Positions 27,449 to 34,974 of a stretch of DNA of 64,000 bases are shown one piece after another. Each line of letters opens with the position of its first letter. Positions within the stretch are counted from its first letter, which is position 1. The stretch covers positions 25,652-89,651 of the forward strand of contig JAOARW010000107.1 in the NCBI GenBank assembly GCA_025210475.1. Reading direction: 5' to 3'. Under the pieces are notes generated by a model. The model searched no databases and was not told the DNA's origin. It was given only the letters and a program-made list of their open reading frames with translations. Both the position numbers and the translations under genes were made by a program. Origin of the DNA: Carboxylicivirga sp. GTDB taxonomy: Bacteria > Bacteroidota > Bacteroidia > Bacteroidales > Marinilabiliaceae.

Positions 27449-29332
27449 ATGAAAAACACACTATTCACTTTAATTTTAACAATCGCATGCCTGATGCCTT
27501 CAATTGCACAGGTTAACTACAAAACACGGGAAGAAGTTCCGGATAAATACAAATGGAATTTCGACGACATTTACAAAAGCTGGGACGAATGGGAAGCCGA
27601 CCTGACGGCCATCAAAAAAGACATGGACCAGATGCTGACTTTCAAAGGTAAGCTTGGTGAAAGTGCCGATAACCTGGCAGCCATGATGCAACTGCAGGAA
27701 AGCCTGATGAAAAAAGCTTATAAGGCCTATCAGTTTGTATCCTTACAAAGCACGGTAGATACGCGTAATACCGAACTGCAAGGTAAGCTTCAGAAGGTAC
27801 AGTTGATGTTTGCTCAATTTGGCGTTTCGATGGCTTGGATGTCACCTGAAATGATTCAGATACCCGAGGAAACCATGAAACAATGGATTGCTGAAAATGA
27901 ATCTTTAAAAGTTTACCAATTCGACCTTTTGGATATGTACCGTTTGCAAAAGCACGTACTCAGCGAAAAGATGGAAGAGCTGGTTTCTTATTTTTCACAG
28001 GTTTCGGGAACAGCCGGCAAAGTCTTCACGGCTTTATCGACGGCTGATATTGAATTCCCCGAAGTGGAATTATCCAATGGCGAAAAAGTAAAAATTACTC
28101 CCGGAGGTTATTCCAACATTGTTACCAATAATAAAAATCAGGAAGATCGCCGCAAGGCCTATGAAGCCTTCTACGATGTTTATTACAAGAACAAAAACAC
28201 TTACGCAGCTATTTACAACGGTATTGTACAATCTGGTTGGGCCAATGCTCGCGCTAAAAAATACCCAACTTGCCTTGATGCTGCATTAGAGGGTAACAAC
28301 ATCCCTACAGATGTTTATCTTAACCTGATTAACACGGTTAAAGAACACACGGCTCCGGTTCAGAAATACAGCAAACTTCGCAAAAAAGTATTGGGCCTTG
28401 AGAAATATTATGGTTTTGATGGCTCCATCAGCCTGGTTGATTTCAACAAAAAATACCCCTACGAAGAGGCCGTTGATATTGTCACTGAATCGGTATTGCC
28501 CCTTGGTAAAGATTACCAGACCAAGCTTAAAACAGCCACTTCAAGCGGTTGGTTAGATGTATACGAAAATCCGGGCAAGCGCAGTGGTGCTTTCTCATCT
28601 GGTGTATATGGCGTGCATCCATACATGCTATTAAATTACGATGAAACACTGGATTATGTATTTACCCTGGCACACGAACTGGGACACACTATGCATACCA
28701 CCCTCTCCAACGAAACACAGCCTTTTGCAACACATGGCTATACCATTTTTGTGGCCGAAGTAGCTTCTACTTTTAACGAAAGATTGTTGCTGGATCATAT
28801 GATGGCCAACACCAAAGATCCACGCGAACGTATTGCCTTATTAAACCAGGCCATTCAGGGGATTATTGGTACTTTTTATGCACAAAGCATGTTTGCCGAT
28901 TACGAATACCAGGTGCATACCTTAGCTGAGCAGGGTCGCCCGGTAAATGCCGATATCCTGACTAATATCTGGAAAGGTTTGGCCGACACCTATTATGGTG
29001 ATGTTTCAGAGCCAACCATGTATTCGGGTTATGCCTGGACACGTATACCGCACTTCTATAACTCACCATTCTACGTGTATCAATATGCTACCTGTTTTGC
29101 TTCATCAGCCAAGTTATATAAGGACGTAACTGAAGGCAAAAAGAAAGACCGCCAGGCCGCTTTGGAGCGTTACATCACTTTACTGCAATCGGGTGGTAAC
29201 GACCATCCAATGGAGCAATTAAAGAAAGCCGGTGTGGACTTATCACAACCCGAAACCATTATGGCTGTAATCAACCAATTGGATGAGTTAGTGGATCAGT
29301 TAGCTGAAGAGATTGAGAAGTTGGAGAAATAG
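27449..29332 (+). CDS. M3 family oligoendopeptidase F-like, exported
   Basis: A 627-residue zinc peptidase of the oligoendopeptidase F group. A signal peptide (MKNTLFTLILTIACLMPSIAQ) places it in the periplasm, unlike cytoplasmic PepF. The N-terminal helical domain (DKYKWNFDDIYKSWDEWEADL) is typical of PepF. The active site is HELGH in FTLAHELGHTMHTTL (about 408-412), with the downstream Glu in FVAEVASTFNERLL. GVHPYMLLNYDETLDYVF just before the zinc site is also a family signature. It hydrolyses short peptides. The gene has its own terminator. Confidence 0.94.
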   Translation: MKNTLFTLILTIACLMPSIAQVNYKTREEVPDKYKWNFDDIYKSWDEWEADLTAIKKDMDQMLTFKGKLGESADNLAAMMQLQESLMKKAYKAYQFVSLQSTVDTRNTELQGKLQKVQLMFAQFGVSMAWMSPEMIQIPEETMKQWIAENESLKVYQFDLLDMYRLQKHVLSEKMEELVSYFSQVSGTAGKVFTALSTADIEFPEVELSNGEKVKITPGGYSNIVTNNKNQEDRRKAYEAFYDVYYKNKNTYAAIYNGIVQSGWANARAKKYPTCLDAALEGNNIPTDVYLNLINTVKEHTAPVQKYSKLRKKVLGLEKYYGFDGSISLVDFNKKYPYEEAVDIVTESVLPLGKDYQTKLKTATSSGWLDVYENPGKRSGAFSSGVYGVHPYMLLNYDETLDYVFTLAHELGHTMHTTLSNETQPFATHGYTIFVAEVASTFNERLLLDHMMANTKDPRERIALLNQAIQGIIGTFYAQSMFADYEYQVHTLAEQGRPVNADILTNIWKGLADTYYGDVSEPTMYSGYAWTRIPHFYNSPFYVYQYATCFASSAKLYKDVTEGKKKDRQAALERYITLLQSGGNDHPMEQLKKAGVDLSQPETIMAVINQLDELVDQLAEEIEKLEK

Positions 29333-29383
29333 GGAAAAGCTAATAGTTATTAAGTGACATAAGAAATAGTTATTAGAATAACG

Positions 29384-29409
29384 AAGGTGGCCTTAGGGTC
29401 ACCTTTTTT
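29384..29409 (+). terminator. intrinsic terminator
   Basis: AAGGTGGCC (29384-29392) pairs with GGTCACCTT (29397-29405, one G-T pair) around a 4-base loop, followed by T residues. Confidence 0.78.
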
Positions 29410-29472
29410 GTATGCAGGAGATTGTTTAAAGTTTACTTTACTGATTTATAAAAGCTCCGGAGTTCGGCATAG

Positions 29473-29912
29473 GTAACATTGGGCTCGAAGGGCAATATCT
29501 ATTACCACTATGACGCGGCAGGCAACAGTTACCAGCAAAATAAATATCTTTACAATGGTAAAGAACTTAAGACTAACGAGTTTGAAGGCGGAGGTTTGGA
29601 TTGGTATGATTATGGGGCACGATTCTATGAACCGGCAATTGGTAGGTAGCATATGATTGATCCGTTGGCAGAAAGATACTTTACATTGTCGCCATATAAT
29701 TATGTTGCAAATAATCCAATAATGATGTATGACCCTGATGGTATAAAGAGGAGGATGAAAATGGTGAGATGCAAAGAAAATCAGTTAAGTATACTGGAAT
29801 GGATACGAAATTCGAAGGGAATAAATATGTAGGAAATGTAATTGCTGGATTGAACAAATTAAGTGAAAAGGATTTTGGTAGTGATATGATTATAAGAATA
29901 ATCCCCCGCTAA
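29473..29912 (+). pseudogene. RHS repeat-associated core remnant
   Basis: The frame from 29473 reads NIYYHYDAAGN, then LYNGKELKTNEFEGGGLDWYDYGARFYEPAIGR, then a TAG at 29647-29649 where the family has Trp, then MIDPLAERYFTLSPYNYVANNPIMMYDPDG. These are the hallmarks of the RHS-associated core that precedes a variable toxin tail. After a frameshift near 29751 the tail continues as DENGEMQRKSVKYTG to a stop at 29910-29912, where the transposase element begins. There is no upstream RHS repeat region, so this is only a ~145-codon fragment with one nonsense codon and one frameshift. Confidence 0.88.
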
Positions 29913-29944
29913 CCGTAGAGTGATCAAATAACGCACGAGCTGAG

Positions 29945-29990
29945 CGAAGTCTGTGACTTCGTTCGAGGTAAAAGTTAGTTTGCAACTAAC
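29945..29990. repeat. left hairpin pair of the Y1 element
   Basis: Hairpin 1 is CGAAGTC-TGT-GACTTCG (29945-29961). Hairpin 2 is GTTAGTT-TGC-AACTAAC (29974-29990). Both have perfect 7-bp stems with 3-base loops, and 12 bases separate them. Confidence 0.8.
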
Positions 29991-30018
29991 ATTGCGAAGC
30001 AAACAAATAATTGTTTTT

Positions 30019-30585
30019 ATGACAACAGGTTATCAAATAAAAGAGCAAGATGGACTGTATTATTTAACACTACAAATAGTTGATTGGGTAGATGTTTTTA
30101 CACGTCCTGTTTATAGAGATATTGTTATTGAGAGCTTGCAACATTGTATTGATAAAAAAGGCTTACAGGTTTTTTCCTATGTTATAATGAGTAATCATGT
30201 ACATCTGATTGTACAAAGCAGCATAGGCAATTTAAGCGGCACAATCAGAGATTTAAAAAAGTATATATCAAAGCGAATCATTGAGACAGTAGAACTTATA
30301 CCCGAAAGCAGGAGAGAATGGTTACTAAATCAATTTCGATTTAACGCTACTAAGCATCAAAGGAATAGTAAATATCAGGTTTGGACACATGAGAATCATG
30401 CTATTCATTTATATAGCAATAGATTTATCGCCGAAAAGATTGGGTATATTCACCAGAACCCAGTTCGAGCAAAGATTGTTGAAAATGCAGAAGATTATTT
30501 GTACTCGAGCGCAAGAAACTATGCATCTTTACCAGCTATGTTGGATGTTGAGGTATTAACATTACCTGTCGTGACAGTAAAGTAG
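30019..30585 (+). CDS. REP-associated tyrosine (Y1) transposase
   Basis: A 188-residue protein beginning at the ATG at 30019 (MTTGYQIKEQDGLYYLTL); an upstream extension would cross the left hairpins. The HUH metal site is NHVHLIVQS (about 66-74, preceded by FSYVIMS). The catalytic tyrosine helix is probably IGYIHQNPVRAKIV (about 148-161). These motifs match the Y1_Tnp family used by RAYT and IS200/IS605 elements, which nick and join single-stranded DNA at hairpins. Length and reading frame are intact, so it may be functional. It has inserted within or beside a RHS remnant. Confidence 0.88.
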   Translation: MTTGYQIKEQDGLYYLTLQIVDWVDVFTRPVYRDIVIESLQHCIDKKGLQVFSYVIMSNHVHLIVQSSIGNLSGTIRDLKKYISKRIIETVELIPESRREWLLNQFRFNATKHQRNSKYQVWTHENHAIHLYSNRFIAEKIGYIHQNPVRAKIVENAEDYLYSSARNYASLPAMLDVEVLTLPVVTVK

Positions 30586-30626
30586 TCAAAGACTACTGGT
30601 ATAGTTCGACGAAGTTGCAAACTTCG
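30581..30626. repeat. right hairpin pair of the Y1 element
   Basis: Hairpin 3 is AGTAGTC-AAA-GACTACT (30581-30597) and overlaps the transposase stop codon. Hairpin 4 is CGAAGTT-GCA-AACTTCG (30610-30626). Both have perfect 7-bp stems with 3-base loops, 12 bases apart, the same spacing as the left pair. Confidence 0.8.
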
Positions 30627-30684
30627 CCGAGCAGGGAATAGAAAGCCACGTTAACAAAATTTTAAATTAAAGAGCAGCAATATT

Positions 30685-30858
30685 TTAACTTCCATACGCC
30701 TGTCTGGCCTTAACATCTCTTATCATCGCATTCAGCGTAAACAGGATATGATCCTTATCATTTTCTTTTAGTGATAATATGGTAATAATCCTGTCCAGCA
30801 TGCTCTTATCTTTTAATGAGTTATCGGTATTACCAGTCAGGTAATCCAAAGATTGCAA
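30685..30858 (-). pseudogene. C-terminal fragment of an XRE-type regulator
   Basis: On the minus strand, 30858-30685 reads LQSLDYLTGNTDNSLKDKS, then MLDRIITILSLKENDKDHILF and TLNAMIRDVKARQAYGS, followed by a stop. This matches the tail of Bacteroidota helix-turn-helix XRE regulators (the DYLxGxTD segment follows the HTH, and KARQAY-like ends are common). The DNA-binding part is missing upstream, so the fragment cannot act as a regulator. It is a remnant in the decayed segment next to the Y1 element. Confidence 0.65.
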
Positions 30859-30987
30859 ACCTGCGCCTGCGTGCGTTAATTAAAGTTGTTGCTGATCAAG
30901 TAATAGAACCACGCGAAAAGGATTCGCGAGGGAGCATGGGAATATACGCGATCGCTGTAGATTCTTTTTTTAAGCCATCGAAAAGCA
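30859..30987. other. unassigned remnant segment
   Basis: No gene is supported here. A 72-codon plus-strand frame (30816-31034) crosses this stretch, but it also runs through the XRE fragment and the terminator, so it is not credible. A short hairpin CGCGAA/TTCGCG lies around 30914-30930. The GC-richer character (GCGCCTGCGTGCG) differs from the neighbours and suggests a scrap of foreign DNA. Confidence 0.4.
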
Positions 30988-31018
30988 TAAAAAAAGGCAG
31001 CCATTCAGCTACCTCTTT
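30988..31018 (-). terminator. terminator of the M23 peptidase gene
   Basis: On the minus strand AGGTAGC (complement of 31008-31014) pairs with GCTGCCT (complement of 30995-31001, one G-T pair), followed by a run of seven T residues. Confidence 0.7.
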
Positions 31019-31054
31019 TACTATATTGCTATAAACTAATTTTCTTTTCTACTA

Positions 31055-32035
31055 TTAATCAAATGTTTGGTTGGAGTTACTGGCAATCTGAATCATTCGC
31101 TCATATTGCTCAGCCGTAAAATCCTCTTCGAAGTAGTAATGTTGCGGGTTCACCTTTTTACCTTTTACATGCACTTCGTAGTGTAGGTGTGGTGCAGTAC
31201 TACCTCCTGTGCTACCAACATAACCAATGATATCACCACGTTTCACCTTCTGACCTTTTTTCACATTGAAATCATTCAGGTGAGCATAAAGTGTTTTATA
31301 ACCAAAACCATGATCAACTTCGATGCGTTTACCATAGCCCGAACTTCTTTTTCCAATGGTTATTTTCGAAACAACACCATCTGCCGCTGCATACACATCG
31401 GTACCTGTAGGTGCAGTAAAATCCATACCATAGTGGAAACGTTTATCTTTGTAAATTGGGTGTAGGCGATACCCCCAACCCGATGCTGTTCTTTTTAAGT
31501 CCCCATTTGAAATCGGCATAATGGCTGGCGTGCAACGCAACATTTCTTCCTTACGTTTGGCCAGTTCAATTACCTCATCAAACGAAGTAGATTGCACATA
31601 CAGTTGCTTCATTACTATGTCCAGGCGCTTGGCTGTCGTAATAACCATCTCGGCATTATCCATGTTTTCGAGGTGCTTATAGCGGTTAACTCCTCCAAAA
31701 CCTGCCCGGCGTATACTATTTGGAATACTATCTGCCTGAAAAATTGTTCGGTAAATGTTTTCGTCACGCAACTCAATATCATCCAAAACCAACTCAAACT
31801 GATCCACCTTCTTATTGATAATGTCCAATTGAGATAAAAGCTGTTGAATCTCGCGTGCCTGGCGCTTTTCAACCGGACTTTGAAAAACATATGGGTATAT
31901 AAAATAGGTTAAAACACCAACCAAAAGTACAAACAATGAATAGATGGATATACGTGAAAGGTAGTAGTTATAACCTTTATTTATCTTATCGTAGCTAAGC
32001 GTTTCTGGGTTATAACGATACTTAACTTTTGACAT
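31055..32035 (-). CDS. M23 family metallopeptidase (LytM-type)
   Basis: A 326-residue protein that cuts peptidoglycan cross-bridges. A single N-terminal membrane span (about 31-50, SIYSLFVLLVGVLTYFIYPY) anchors it with the bulk in the periplasm. A coiled coil follows (about 58-95, QLLSQLDIINKKVDQFELVLDDIE). The LytM domain has the zinc ligands in FHYGMDFTAPTGTDVYA, YAHLNDFNVKKG and PHLHYEVHVKG (HxH). The arrangement is like Bacteroidota M23 proteins linked to cell-shape control. It is divergent from alaS and ends at its own terminator. Confidence 0.93.
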   Translation of the reverse strand: MSKVKYRYNPETLSYDKINKGYNYYLSRISIYSLFVLLVGVLTYFIYPYVFQSPVEKRQAREIQQLLSQLDIINKKVDQFELVLDDIELRDENIYRTIFQADSIPNSIRRAGFGGVNRYKHLENMDNAEMVITTAKRLDIVMKQLYVQSTSFDEVIELAKRKEEMLRCTPAIMPISNGDLKRTASGWGYRLHPIYKDKRFHYGMDFTAPTGTDVYAAADGVVSKITIGKRSSGYGKRIEVDHGFGYKTLYAHLNDFNVKKGQKVKRGDIIGYVGSTGGSTAPHLHYEVHVKGKKVNPQHYYFEEDFTAEQYERMIQIASNSNQTFD

Positions 32036-32102
32036 AGTGTGGGTGTTTTACTTTTTATTACAAAAATTAGGGACTAATCGACCCAAAATTACTTAAATAA
32101 TC

Positions 32103-32110
32103 TAACTTTG
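32103..32110 (+). promoter_or_regulatory. probable -7 box of alaS
   Basis: TAACTTTG matches TAnnTTTG, 47 bases before the alaS start. No clear TTG lies at the usual distance upstream. Confidence 0.45.
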
Positions 32111-32157
32111 CAAGGCATTTTTTGTTTACATAACACCGAAAATTAAAACAGCACAAT

Positions 32158-34794
32158 ATGATGACGGCCTCAGAAGTAAGGAAGAGCTTTCTTGATTTTT
32201 TTAATTCTAAGCAACACAAAGTTGTTTCATCTGCTCCGATGGTGGTTAAAAACGACCCGACATTAATGTTCACCAATGCTGGTATGAACCAGTTCAAAGA
32301 TATTTTCTTAGGTAATAATCCTGCTGAAAGTCCGCGTGTTACAAACTCGCAAAAATGTTTGCGTGTATCAGGTAAACACAACGATTTGGAAGAGGTAGGC
32401 CACGATACTTATCACCACACCATGTTTGAGATGCTTGGTAACTGGTCGTTTGGTGATTATTTCAAAAAAGAAGCCATTGCCTGGGGATGGGAATACCTGA
32501 CCGGAGTATTAAAAATTGATAAAGATCGTTTATATGTAACCGTTTTTGAAGGCAGCAAAGAAGATAACGTCAGTCGCGACGATGAAGCTGCCGATGCCTG
32601 GAAAGAATGGATTTCTGAGGATCGAATTATTAACGGTAATAAAAAGGATAATTTCTGGGAGATGGGCGAAACAGGTCCTTGCGGTCCTTGCTCGGAGATA
32701 CACATCGATATGCGCCCCGATGATGAGCGCGCCAAGGTAGATGGTAAATCATTGGTTAACATGGACCACGACCAGGTGATCGAAATCTGGAACCTGGTAT
32801 TTATCCAGTATAACCGCATGGCCAATGGCGAGTTGGTGCCACTACCCAACAAGCACGTTGATACCGGAATGGGCTTTGAACGTTTGGTTCGTGTGATCCA
32901 AAAGAAATCATCCAACTACGATAGCGATGTCTTCACGCCTATCATCAACAAAATTGCCGAATTATCCGGTTTCGAATACGGTAAAAACGAAGAACTAGAC
33001 ATCGCCATGCGTGTGGTGGCCGATCATGTGCGTACCATTGCCTTTTCCATTACCGATGGTCAGTTGCCTTCCAACAACAAAGCGGGTTATGTGATTCGTC
33101 GTATATTACGTCGTGCAGTGCGTTACAGTTATACCTTCCTAAACAGCAAAACAGCCTTTGTTTATAAGCTGGTTGATACACTTATTGCCACCATGGGTGA
33201 TGCTTACCCAGAGCTTTCGGCTCAAAAAACATTGATTGAGAAAGTGATTAAGGAAGAAGAGGAATCGTTCCTTCGCACTTTATCAACAGGTATCAATATG
33301 CTGGATAAGATTATTACCGAAACCAAAGCCAAGAACTACAATGTGGTGAATGGTGCGGTTGCCTTTGAATTATACGATACCTTCGGCTTTCCGCTGGATT
33401 TAACCGAGCTGATTCTGAAAGAGAATGGATTGGTGGTTAACCGCGAGGAGTTTGAGCAGGAAATGCAAAAACAGAAAGACCGTGCCCGCAATGCTTCGGC
33501 TGTAGAAACAGATGACTGGGTAGTGCTTCAGCACGATGATCGCGAAGAGTTTATCGGCTACGATTACCTGGAGTCGGAAGTATTTATTACACGCTACCGC
33601 AAAATCAAGCAAAAGAATAAGGAACTTTACCAGATCGTTTTCAACATCACTCCTTTCTATGCCGAAAGTGGTGGTCAGGTTGGTGATACTGGTTACATCC
33701 AAAACGGCGATGAGAAAGTATCTATTATCGATACCAAAAAAGAAAATAACCTGATTGTGCACCTGGCTAAGCAATTACCAAGCGAGTTAAGTGCTAATTT
33801 TAAAGCTGTTGTAAATACCGAAGCTCGCCAAAATACAGCCAATAACCATACTGCAACTCACTTAATGCACGAAGCATTGCGCGAACTGTTGGGCGATCAT
33901 GTAGAGCAAAAAGGATCGTTGGTACATCCCGATTACTTACGTTTTGACTTCTCTCATTTTCAGAAAGTGAGTGATGAAGAAATTGCCAAAGTAGAAGCTG
34001 TGGTTAACCAACGTATCCGTCAGAATATGAAACTGGAGGAGATGCGTGATATCCCTCATGCGAAAGCAATGGAGATGGGCGCCATGGCCTTATTTGGTGA
34101 AAAATATGGCGATTTGGTTCGTGCTATTAAATTTGGTTCGTCGGTTGAACTATGTGGCGGAACCCATGTGGAAGCGACCGGTCAAATGGGATTCTTTAAG
34201 ATTATTAGTGAATCATCCATTGCCGCCGGAATTCGTCGTATTGAGGCCGTTACCGGACCTAAAGCCGAAGAGTTTATCAACCAGCAGTTTGCCTTGGTAA
34301 GTGAGTTGGGTAAAATGTTTAAAAACCCGGCCAACCTCAAGAAAAACATTGAAAACCTGATGACTGAAAACAGCAACATGAATGCACAGGTGGAAGGCAT
34401 GCGTAAGAATGTGATGGCCATCGAAAAGCGTAATCTGCTGGATGGTGCCACTGACCTACATGGCATTAAGGTAATTGCCCAAAGAGTAAAACCAATTCTG
34501 GCCGATTCTTTAAAAGACCTGGCTTTCCAGATTAAGCAGGAAGTTGAAGATGTGGTGGCAGTATTGGGTGCCGAAGTAAAAGGTAAACCACAACTGGCTA
34601 TCCTGATCTCTGACTCGCTGGTTAAAGAAAAAGGATTAAACGCCGGAACCATTGTTCGCGAAGCAGCCAAGAAGATGCAAGGTGGCGGTGGTGGTCAGCC
34701 ATTCTTTGCAACGGCTGGTGGTAAAAAGCTCGAAGGACTGGATATTGCCATTGAAGAAGCAGCAGCTATTGCTAAAAATCAATTGGACGCCTAA
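32158..34794 (+). CDS. alaS: alanyl-tRNA synthetase
   Basis: An 878-residue cytoplasmic class II synthetase. Motif 1 region: APMVVKNDPTLMFTNAGMNQFKDIFLG. Motif 2 region: RVSGKHNDLEEVGHDTYHHTMFEMLGNWSFGDYFKKEAI. The editing domain carries HTATHLMHEALRELLG and CGGTHVEATG, which bind zinc and remove mischarged Ser/Gly. The C-Ala domain ends with GGGGGQPFFATAGG. The length is normal. A start one codon later (ATG at 32161) is equally possible. It is monocistronic with a terminator 22 bases after the stop. Confidence 0.97.
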   Translation: MMTASEVRKSFLDFFNSKQHKVVSSAPMVVKNDPTLMFTNAGMNQFKDIFLGNNPAESPRVTNSQKCLRVSGKHNDLEEVGHDTYHHTMFEMLGNWSFGDYFKKEAIAWGWEYLTGVLKIDKDRLYVTVFEGSKEDNVSRDDEAADAWKEWISEDRIINGNKKDNFWEMGETGPCGPCSEIHIDMRPDDERAKVDGKSLVNMDHDQVIEIWNLVFIQYNRMANGELVPLPNKHVDTGMGFERLVRVIQKKSSNYDSDVFTPIINKIAELSGFEYGKNEELDIAMRVVADHVRTIAFSITDGQLPSNNKAGYVIRRILRRAVRYSYTFLNSKTAFVYKLVDTLIATMGDAYPELSAQKTLIEKVIKEEEESFLRTLSTGINMLDKIITETKAKNYNVVNGAVAFELYDTFGFPLDLTELILKENGLVVNREEFEQEMQKQKDRARNASAVETDDWVVLQHDDREEFIGYDYLESEVFITRYRKIKQKNKELYQIVFNITPFYAESGGQVGDTGYIQNGDEKVSIIDTKKENNLIVHLAKQLPSELSANFKAVVNTEARQNTANNHTATHLMHEALRELLGDHVEQKGSLVHPDYLRFDFSHFQKVSDEEIAKVEAVVNQRIRQNMKLEEMRDIPHAKAMEMGAMALFGEKYGDLVRAIKFGSSVELCGGTHVEATGQMGFFKIISESSIAAGIRRIEAVTGPKAEEFINQQFALVSELGKMFKNPANLKKNIENLMTENSNMNAQVEGMRKNVMAIEKRNLLDGATDLHGIKVIAQRVKPILADSLKDLAFQIKQEVEDVVAVLGAEVKGKPQLAILISDSLVKEKGLNAGTIVREAAKKMQGGGGGQPFFATAGGKKLEGLDIAIEEAAAIAKNQLDA

Positions 34795-34815
34795 TAGTCT
34801 CAGAACAGAATATAT

Positions 34816-34843
34816 AAAAAGCTCGCTTCGGCGGGCTTTTTTC
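34816..34843 (+). terminator. intrinsic terminator of alaS
   Basis: AAAGCTCGC (34818-34826) pairs with GCGGGCTTT (34831-34839) around a TTCG tetraloop, followed by T residues. The stem is nearly the same as those at 36571 and 37268. Confidence 0.88.
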
Positions 34844-34974
34844 GTATAATGCCTTTTGAGTCTTTCACTGTACAATTTGATACATAGTTCAAGCTTTTTG
34901 CTGCATATTGTGTATTTTTCTGCCCACTCAGGGCTATGGATTCATTTATTTTTGACGCATAAAAAAGAATTCAT

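Larger units (their letters stand above)
29913..30660 (+). mobile_element. REP-type Y1 transposase element with flanking hairpins
   Basis: A transposase gene (30019-30585) is bracketed by four short hairpins, two on each side (29945-29961, 29974-29990, 30581-30597, 30610-30626). Each has a 7-bp stem and a 3-base loop. The left boundary is inferred from the end of the RHS reading frame, and the right boundary from the end of the hairpin zone. The layout matches REP-associated or IS200/IS605-like elements, which recognise hairpins as single-stranded DNA and leave no inverted terminal repeats or target duplication. Confidence 0.65.

Noticed and set aside
30816..31034. 72-codon plus-strand frame in the decayed segment
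   Set aside because: It crosses the XRE fragment and the M23 terminator, and its product has no recognisable feature.
32457..32915. 152-codon minus-strand frame opposite alaS
   Set aside because: It lies within the conserved alaS gene and shows no family pattern; it is a shadow of codon bias.
34182..34670. 162-codon minus-strand frame opposite alaS
   Set aside because: It is inside the C-terminal part of alaS and has no signal, domain or promoter.
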